Of a stretch of DNA of 64,000 bases, positions 56,221 through 64,000 are shown one piece after another. The number at the start of each line of letters is the position of its first letter. Position 1 is the stretch's first letter. A program made the position numbers and the translations under genes. This DNA is from Cryptomeria japonica (taxonomy: Eukaryota; Streptophyta; Pinopsida; Cupressales; Cupressaceae), in NCBI RefSeq assembly GCF_030272615.1, contig NC_081410.1, positions 503,864,942-503,928,941 of the forward strand, given 5' to 3'. Under the pieces are notes generated by a model. It saw nothing but the letters and a program-made list of their open reading frames with translations, was not told the origin of the DNA and did no database searches.

Positions 56221-59200
56221 TGTAATATTTTATTTACCTTGGATATGTTTTATCCTAAGTGTGATATTCCACTATTAAAAAGATTAATTAGGTAATATTT
56301 TTACTTAGGTAGAATAAGATAATGAGTTGCACATTCTCCTTCTTTGATTGAGATTCTACTTTTTCCTTGTCACAAATTTGGAAACTTGGATAAGCAATTT
56401 CTTTTTTTGGTTTTCTACCTCTTCATGATCCTCATGGATTTGGAATCTTGGAAGCTATATATTGTAGGTTTTTCCTTGATTAACATATCAAATGAAACTA
56501 TTGTGAGCTTTCATATCTTAACATACCAAGGGCTTAAGTTTGGGGACAACAAGGGGATGACAAAGGGGGCGGGGTGGGATGCAAATATATATACAACTTA
56601 AAAAATTAATTATAAAAGGATGTGTATATAATAAGTATAACAACTATAAATAAAAATTTGCCACACTATGTAAATTTTACAATAAACATAAAAAATATGT
56701 CAATGATTGCATTGAAATTTGAACATTAACAATGGTGGTAGAGTTTTGGAACTTTGGGAACAAACTGAGAATAAGTATAAGAATTGCAGATGAAACTTTG
56801 GCATACTAAGTGTTTAAACTAGTCAACATAAAAAAAATGGAAATGATTGCATTAACAATAATAATGGTGGGTAGAGGTTTGGGGTCAATGGGTAGTGCCC
56901 CTTGTGGGGGGTTTGGGGCAGAGTCCCCATCAAGGTTAGGGGGCATTGCCAAACCTTTAATATGGATGACATTTTCACAATAATTTCACCATTTTTGTTT
57001 AGAATTGGAGTTTCTAATTGTGGGCCATGGGAGACTCATAGGCATCCTCAATATGGTCAAGAGACTCCTTGGAGTCCCTAGGATGTCCCTAAGTGGTGCG
57101 GCAAGGGGATGTTTCCCCTAAGTATTGCATCCTGAAAAAATAGGGATTTTGGAGGGGGGGAAGGGGTCCCCATGTCTCAATGGTTTCAAAAGATTCTAAG
57201 TTTTTTTTTTTATCTTGTCATAACAAAATATACTCCTCTTGCATCCTTGGATGATTTGAAAATTGAAAACAATTTGACAAGAAAAAACTAACTTCTAAAG
57301 TTTAGACTTAGTTTTCTTTTTTTATCCAAGTCACTACAACATTTCAATGATCAAAGTAGCTTTTTTTTGGTGGTTTTGAAGCATCCAAAAGGCTTGAGAA
57401 ATTCAATATTATCTTTCATTCCACCAAAATTGGAGATCAAGAAGCATGCTCACAAACAAGGATTTGTTTGTAACTTAAGGCAATCGACTAGTTTTTGGGG
57501 CATTTTCAGGTCTAAAGAACCTACCATTGTGTCAAAAAGGCCCATAAGACCCCATTTTCATCTAAAACTTGTCTCTTTTGGTCGTAGAAGCATTTAAGGA
57601 AAAAAAAAATCATACAACCAATGATATGCCTATACCATACATATTTGAGTTAAAATAAAAATAAAAAATTGACAAGGTTTGGAGACCATTGAACAATTTG
57701 GGAGATTGCTAGTACATACACTCAATTTATAAAGTCTCAATTTGATGTACTTAATCTTTGAGAGGCCTATACAAAAGCATTTTGTAATTGTGAACTAAGA
57801 TAAATTTCCATTTTTGGTAGTTTTCATCATGGATTATGGTATTAAATTCCGAAATTCTATTGTCAAGATAAATTCAGAGAAACATTTGTACTCGAAACAA
57901 GGGATAGTGAAAAATTACATTATGTAGGATCCCCTACCCTATCTCATTGAATTCATTCCTACACCAAGTGACTATGAACAAAAGCGTAGGTATTTAACAA
58001 CAATGACATGGTCCATGGACTAATGATCCTCCTCTTCATACTCCATCTACAAATGAGAACATCTCTTATATACGTTGCTACTTCAAAATTAAAAGTTGCT
58101 TCTTCTAGAACTTTCCATGATTCTTTGCAATAGGATTATATGTCTTCTAGATTCACCCCACTAGGACACATTCCTATCAAGCATCTTTAATTATTTGAAA
58201 ATTAGACCACATTTCAGATCTAGATGACACCATAATGACTTTGATTTCCTCTTGCAAGATATTCCTCCATCATGTATTGCTTCATCGAAGTTCAAATTTG
58301 CTTCTTCAAGGGCTCTCAATGATTCTCTATATAGGATTCTTCGTGTCTATGAGATCCACTTCATTGGGAAGCCTACTTAAACATTTCACATTTGTTTGTG
58401 GACACTCACCTTTCAAATATTGATGAAACAATTGAGAATATTTGTCTTCTCATTGATGACAATGCCCATCGAGTTACATCGTCTCCCATTGTAACTTCAC
58501 TTGTTCTATCCCCACCATATCATGCAACATGACACATTCTATTTCACCTTAATTAAGGTCTCACACTTCAATGATTGTAGTCCCTGAATCTTCTATGGAA
58601 CAATCATAGCTTAACATCAACATCAAGACGCGAGTCGCTTCAAAAACCATACATCTGAATTCCTTTCTACATTCCACTTGAATGGGAATTCAACAATTTG
58701 ACAACTCAAGATTTCCATATTGTGAAAGGAAGGTGCATCATTTGTTGCAAATTAACCTACTACAACATTCACCATTCAACATTTTGCATTGCTTTTCTCT
58801 CTTCTTTGTGGAGGCACCAACTTTAGGGGATGGGGTGGGTCTATATTATCCTTCACATATGTCACTTGGGATGGATTTTTGTCCTATGGATTTTCTAGTC
58901 TCTACTTCAAGAGGGTACACTCTCTTTATAATTTGGGGTTATTTCATATTTTACATGGATACCTAACCTTCTGACCCATTTCTTCTTACCTCAATTGCAC
59001 TTAAGGGGGTGTGTAATGTACCATTTTATTCACCAAGTGGATATGTTTTATAGTAAGTATGATATTGCATTTGTTTGTTTAGTTTACTTAAGTAATTTAT
59101 TTTAAATTGAGATAATGACTTGCACATTCTCCTTCTTTCATAGGATTATGTTTTTTTCCTTATCCTCAAAAATTTGGAAATTTGGATAAACAATTCCTTG

Positions 59201-59320
59201 TCTTTTGGTTTTCTATCTCATCCTCATCTTCATCCTCATGGATTAAAAATATTGGATATCAAGTGAAGATATTGTGAACTTTTTCATTTTCTCTCTTATG
59301 AAATCAACTATGTTATGCTA
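56221..59320 (+). mobile_element. Old non-coding LTR element (LARD-like)
   Basis: Two direct repeats of about 305 bp start TGTAATATTTTATTT (56221) and TGTAATGTACCATTTTATTC (59012). They share GGATATGTTTTAT, AAGTRTGATATT, GATAATGASTTGCACATTCT and CCTCATGGAT, and look roughly three-quarters identical by eye. A polypurine tract TTAAGGGGG (59001-59009) precedes the second copy, as expected for a 3' LTR. The 2.5-kb interior has no gag or pol domain. It includes G-rich patches (GGGGCAGAGTCCCC near 56918) and a stretch with GTGGTGCGGCAAGGGGATG near 57095. No clear PBS was seen after the first repeat. High divergence marks it as old. Confidence 0.6.
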
Positions 59321-61020
59321 TTTTGATTTTATTATCATTTATATTTAACAATTTTAAAAATGTTATCACTTACATTAATTTCTAGGTTAATATTTATTTT
59401 GTAGATTCTAATAGAATTGAATACCATACCCAAACAATATCTAGTATGAACTAGTTAGTTACAGGCTAGGTTCCAAGCGCACTTGGTAACACAATTTTTG
59501 AGCTTGTGTTTGTTTATGATTTAACGATTGATGCATCTAGCTTTGCTACACATCTACTTTGAATACAATGAGAGCATGATTTTGTCTAAGCCAAGAGACC
59601 CTGCTATCTAATATCACCCAAGAAAGATACTGATATTTTACCTTGGAAATATAAGCCTTTTGTAAGTATAATTCAATGAATTGTGATAATAACTTAAAAC
59701 GAAGTGAATTAAAATTTGGTTGAGTTCCCCATTGTATTTTAACAAATCACCTAGGAAGATGTTTGTTCCTAACAATTTCCAATTCTCTTTCCAAAAGGAT
59801 GAAAAAGAAGAGAAAGGAACTAATTAATGTTGGGACAAAATTTAGAAGACCTATGTTTTGTGTTTGAAAGCTACTAGCCTAGAGAGCATGGAAACAATCT
59901 GAAGTCATGGGAGAGAGTTTCAGTTCTACCTCCAGAAATTATGTCCAGTACTCTTGTATTGAATTTTTAAATCCTTCTAAGTTTAAATGTTCACAAGGAA
60001 ACTCTAAAATTTTAATAAAATACATAAATGAAAACCAATTTTGTTTTCGTCCGAATACTTTTGAAAATCACACCACCTTAGTAATTGAACTGTAACAATA
60101 AGATTGCATACTAAGTGCAGGTTTGCTATGAAACATGTTAAAAGGGTTAAACTATTTCAATTAATATAAACACTGGAACTATTAAACAACAATATCTTGT
60201 TGGTAATCAAGATTTTGGACTATACCCACATTTTACACCTTTTCATACAGTTACAAAGAACATAGAAAACATGTACATGGAACTATAGATTCCAACATAT
60301 GTAAAAATACAACAATCTAAATAAGAATGGGAAGCATGTGGAGAATGGTTAAGACATGCATAAATAAAAGGAAAACAAAAATCTCTCAATGTGTATCACA
60401 AAAAAATCAAGGAAAAAATCTTTTAGGCAGGGGACCGATATGATCATAAAAATTTCAAAACTTCCAAAGTATAGAGCATTTGAGATTTTATAGAGAATGC
60501 GCTAATTCAGCTTCATTCATGATGAGACATATTCACAACTTTTGCAGTTGCACCATGGTGTTGTTCATGTTGGCTCTGTTGGACCCTGCAATTAAGATTC
60601 AATATACGTACATTATTCAATAAGATTAACTGTGCAACATAATGAAATATTGAAAAGTGTGTTATCTTATTGAGCTTCGCTTTGTTTCGAGAATAGCTTA
60701 ATATTCTCTACTTAATAGGGCCAACCACATGAAGGTGGAAGCTCATTTGGCCCCTCCCCCCCTAACATCACTCTAAATTCCCCGTTAACATCTAACATTC
60801 ATTCATTCTTTCATTCATTCTTTCATCCATTATTAAAATATAACATTCATTCATTATCACATAATGTTCATTAACACATAAAATTCATTAACTTTCATTA
60901 ACACACAACATTCATCAATAATCATCAACACATATAATTCATGAACATCCATTAGCACATAATTACATTCATTAACACATAAAAATCAATCATTATCAAA
61001 TAAGGTAGATTACAATCATT
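59321..61020. other. CACTA interior or 3' untranslated stretch
   Basis: No gene seen on either strand; a 62-codon plus ORF at 59907-60095 has no support. The right part (60785-60990) is a loose repeat of CATTCATT and TTCATTAACACATAA words, directly downstream (minus strand) of the last TNPA exon, so it may be that gene's 3' untranslated region. Confidence 0.4.
60785..60990 (-). repeat. Loose tandem CATTCATT / TTCATTAACACATAA repeats
   Basis: About a dozen diverged copies of a 15-18-base unit can be read by eye, such as TTCATTAACACATAA, plus a CATTCATTCATTC microsatellite at the left. Confidence 0.75.
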
Positions 61021-61030
61021 TTTTATTTTT

Positions 61031-63829
61031 TTTGAAGCTATGTAAAGTCTAAGTGGAGCATCGTCTTCTTCATCATTTTCCCCATCTTCGGATGTTCTGC
61101 CCTCTTCTCATGTTCTTGATGTATGCCTAGTCCTATACAAAGGATGAGGATGCTGAACCCAAGGGGGGTCCTCTGCAATAACAAAGAATTGGGTTAAATT
61201 CAAAACATTTTTTTATTATTGTTACAAGTATTTCATTAATATAAAGAACACAACCGTTACACTCTTTACCTGATGGGGCCACATCATCTTCCACATCATT
61301 TTGTCTAGCCTCAACCTTGACATGCTGAACACCCTCTAGATCCTCTGGAGTTGAAATACAAAACGTTACATTAATCAATACACCAATTGCAATTAAATTT
61401 GTCTAAAGGAATAACAGTGGTCCTCTTTACCTGATTGGGGAACATCACGTTCCTGATGTTGTCTACCCGGATCATGCTCCACTTGGTCACCACCGACTAC
61501 ATGCTCTAAAATATTGACAATAAAGGTTATATTAATTACTACACTAATTTTCAATTTAAGATGTTTAATTGTATTAATAATTACATAAAAAAATTTGAAT
61601 AGCAAATGAATACCTCCACTACTAGGATGCACATTCGGACCTTCATGTACAGGTTTTGTTCCACGATTATCATCCTGCATTCCAATGTCACGTGCAATGT
61701 TATCATTGCTTGCTTATTTTAAAAAAATATAGTCACTTTATGTTGAAACTTAACATCAAATAGATTATTGGTTAAGTATTCAATTTGAAATAATTTTCAT
61801 TTAGCTTATTTACCATTGTGATAGATGCATCAGAATCTCATGTTTGCCCACTCAATTCTCATAGCCATTCAGCCATAGCTATATAGCCTTGCTGGTAGCC
61901 AATTCTCTTGTCATCTTCTATGGGCGCTCTTCCTACATTTTCGCTTAGTATTGTGAACTTTGCTTGTATTGTTTGATCAAAAAAACATTGTTTACAATTT
62001 ATAAATATTTTGATGTGATACTTAATTTACTGATTCTTACAATTCGTGCGGCAAGTTTCATATAACCACCAGAGCCGAGTTTGTGTTGCCCATGCTTTTC
62101 TTGTCTTGCCTTGGTTGCCTTTGACGTGTCACTCAATCTATGAAAAGTCTGAAATATGTTAGATTATATAAATATAATGAATAATTAGTACATATTCACA
62201 TTCTTAATAGTATCACATACCTTCTTATGGCATCTAGTGGTGTATTTCCTTTTTTCCTTTCAATTCTCTCCTTTGCATCCAAAATCAGGTCCTTCCACTC
62301 CCTCTCTAGAATCATGGGGGGACGCTCATACTTTACGTTCTTCTCTAAATGTGTCTTGTATTGGTCCCTCACATACTTTAGATATGTGCCAGCTTTTTCC
62401 AGGAGCTTAGTCTTGTTGAATGTGTCATTTCCAAACAACCCTACCATACGGTTTGTGAGTTCATCTTTTAACTTTTTTTCTTGGTCATTCCACCTTTAAA
62501 GAAAAAACAAACCTGTTAGATTTAGAAAGAAACTAAAGCTACCTTTGATATAGTTCAAGAAATGGATAAAAGGAAAACTATTCTAGCAATGATATGAAAT
62601 CAAAATAGTGGATAAGGGTTAGTTCACATATGATATTCCACCTTTTACGTATGGTGGGCCCAAATATCTACAATGTCATGTCATTAAGATTTTTATAAAA
62701 AATATCATTTCCTGCAAAAAAAACATGGGATCATTAGTCCAAAATGAGTGATTAGTAAGTAAATTACAATTAGACTATATATAATAATAATTTTAAAGTA
62801 CCTGGAACCTTCTGTATCATCAAGGGAATCAATTCTTCATCACTAACCACCAATGTGGGCTGCAACGTTCCCGTACTAGCAATACGGGAAGATCCAGGAA
62901 ATGATGGTATGTTATCACCAAGTCGCCTCTAGTGCGTCCTCATGTGCATCTCCTGCCACAGTAAATGAATCCACTATGAAGTGCCTCCAATAAAGAACAC
63001 TTCAAGGGTAATAAACACATAACGAAAGAGAGAGAAAAAGAGGGATCTACCACCAGTGAGCAGGTCAACATGAGCCGGTGCAACAGACGATGTCTGCATG
63101 CTACGTGTTGCCAACATTGCAGTCGGCAATATAGTTGGGGTCGACCTCAGACCCATGTCAGCACCTGAAGAGTAATACATTAAATATATAAAACATTAAA
63201 AAAGCAAGTTCACAAGTCCAAAGGAGTGGTTTTAATATATAGAACATGGTCATCACCTAAACTAACCGCAATACCCTGATCATCGCCACCAGGATGATGA
63301 GGCCTTATAAATTTCTGTAAAAACAACACATACATATTTTAGTTAATGACATAAAAGAGAAAAAAATAGAAACCATTATTGAACTTTTGTTATTAAAGCT
63401 TTCATTACTGCTTACTTGCAAATTTTCCACTGTCCGCAACAATAGTTGCACCCTCTCTATTATCTCATCAGTTTGAGGGCTTATGGTTGCCAAATCAGCA
63501 ATCTCTTGGTTAATTTTTCTAATATTCTTTTATACCAATTGTATAGGGTTTGCGCTAAGTGTGATGTCATCAGCACATAACACTGTCGAGCGCCCCATGT
63601 CCCTATGGAGGTGCTGAGGTACTACAAGTTCCTTTCCCTTATCTTGAACATCTGTTTGTGACAAGAATATAATTAACACTATCAAAATTACTTCAAAACA
63701 CTCAAGAAAAGATCATAATGTAATAGTTTGCTTCTATCTAATTTGTACAATTACAATGAGGTTTACCTGCTCCGTAGAAGTGTCGGGACCTACACCCCTA
63801 TCTATACTATGTGGTGGATCCATGTGGCC
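61031..63829 (-). pseudogene. CACTA TNPA-like protein gene (Ptta/En/Spm, Transposase_24 family), multi-exon
   Basis: Exons predicted from splice sites and frame, in transcript order: about 63829-63767 (MDPPHSIDRGVGPDTSTEQ), 63651-63416 (KGKELVVPQHLHRDM ... ATISPQTDEIIERVQLLL), 63164-63054, 62952-62802, 62493-62221 (VGLFGNDTFNKTKLLEKAGT, YLKYVRDQYKTHLEKN, REWKDLILDAKERIERKKG), 62148-62041 (SDTSKATKARQEKHGQHKLG), about 61959-61814, 61674-61614, 61505-61431, 61344-61270, and from 61172 down. The 62.5-62.0 kb exons carry the family signature: W-x-D-x-K/R-rich helix, YLKxxRxxY, then SxxxKxxRxxxxHxxGSxxY. TNPA-like proteins bind subterminal repeats of CACTA elements. In-frame stops (63530-63532, 62929-62931, two near 61820-61850, one near 61090) and an uncertain first splice phase suggest decay. 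Confidence 0.7.
61270..61505 (-). repeat. Duplicated 75-bp exons in the TNPA-like gene
   Basis: Exons 61505-61431 and 61344-61270 are each 75 bp, phase 1 at both ends, and similar (AGACAA-AT-A-G, TGATGT--CCCCA-TCAG then GTAAAGAG). They encode EHVVGGDQVEHDPG... and EDLEGVQHVKVEAR..., each ending in a PQSG/APSG motif. The next exon (from 61172) starts EDPPWVQHP in the same way. Confidence 0.65.
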
Positions 63830-64000
63830 CTATGGCAAAGGAAAAATATAAAAATGTTAGTGAAATGAAACCAATAGACTTAGCAAAAAAACTTAATAAT
63901 ACAATGGTTTATTGGATTCATTAATTGGAAGTTGGCTTAAATGGTATATATATAGTATATACCACCACCATGATAGTAACTTTGTTTGTATCTATATGAT

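Larger units (their letters stand above)
54678..64000 (-). mobile_element. CACTA (En/Spm) element, running off the right edge
   Basis: At 54678 the outer Gypsy frame is replaced by CACTAGTACATTTGGGTC, a CACTA-type terminus, followed by 200 bp of short TTCCGAC/TCGGAA/CATCG words in both orientations, typical of CACTA subterminal regions. At 61.0-63.8 kb, on the minus strand, lies a multi-exon gene of the plant Ptta/En/Spm (TNPA-like) family. An old LTR element is nested inside. The most economical reading is one CACTA element whose 3' end is at 54678 and whose TNP2 transposase and 5' end lie beyond 64000. That the terminus and the gene belong to the same element is inferred. Confidence 0.6.

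Overview
The window looks like a stretch of a large, transposon-rich seed-plant nuclear genome. A gymnosperm is my best guess, from the style of the PPR fragment, the Tat-like Gypsy elements and the long decayed retroelement tracts. That is inference; no ribosomal or organellar marker is present. Most of the 64 kb is mobile-element sequence, mostly decayed. I found no intact conserved housekeeping gene, tRNA, rRNA or CRISPR array.

Layout. (1) 1-4393, minus strand: a decayed Helitron. One reading line runs OTU-type cysteine protease, zinc-finger/DUF6570-like region, HUH Rep, then a Pif1 helicase that leaves the left edge. (2) 4.4-13.9 kb: AT-rich sequence with one plausible unrecognised ORF (8010-8585, minus). 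(3) 13.9-30.3 kb: three copies or part-copies of a small predicted membrane-protein gene. Copy A is split by a 7.2-kb Mutator-like element (14098-21328) with about 225-bp terminal inverted repeats, a 9-bp target duplication and a captured PPR fragment. The uninterrupted copy B (27.3-28.0 kb) serves as an empty-site control. This zone also holds a Copia-type LTR with primer-binding site (23760-24155), a 1.1-kb inverted-repeat element rich in hairpins (24493-25585) and a LINE-like fragment (29556-30095). (4) 31653-31895: a decayed piece of a UBP12/13 (USP7-type) deubiquitinase gene.

(5) 34.9-54.7 kb is a nest of retroelements. A minus-strand Copia remnant is interrupted at 35090 by an outer Tat-like Gypsy element (5' LTR, leader, gag, protease, G-patch, RT). 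The outer gag is interrupted at 40501 by an inner Gypsy element with both LTRs (40502-49835), near-matching 5-bp target duplications and a deletion of the RT core. (6) 54678 to the right edge: a CACTA (En/Spm) element that cuts the outer Gypsy. It has a CACTA terminus, a subterminal fold-back and a minus-strand multi-exon TNPA-like (Transposase_24/Ptta) gene at 61.0-63.8 kb. An old non-coding LTR element (56221-59320) lies inside it.

The least explained structure is in the untranslated leaders of the two Gypsy elements. Both have the order PBS, array of 8-bp words, conserved GGTCGGTGAGAGGGG box, second array, gag. The outer element uses TAGCGCAT-like words at a 21-bp step; the inner uses palindromic TCGTACGA-like words at about a 22-bp step. 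The spacing and layout are shared while the word has changed.
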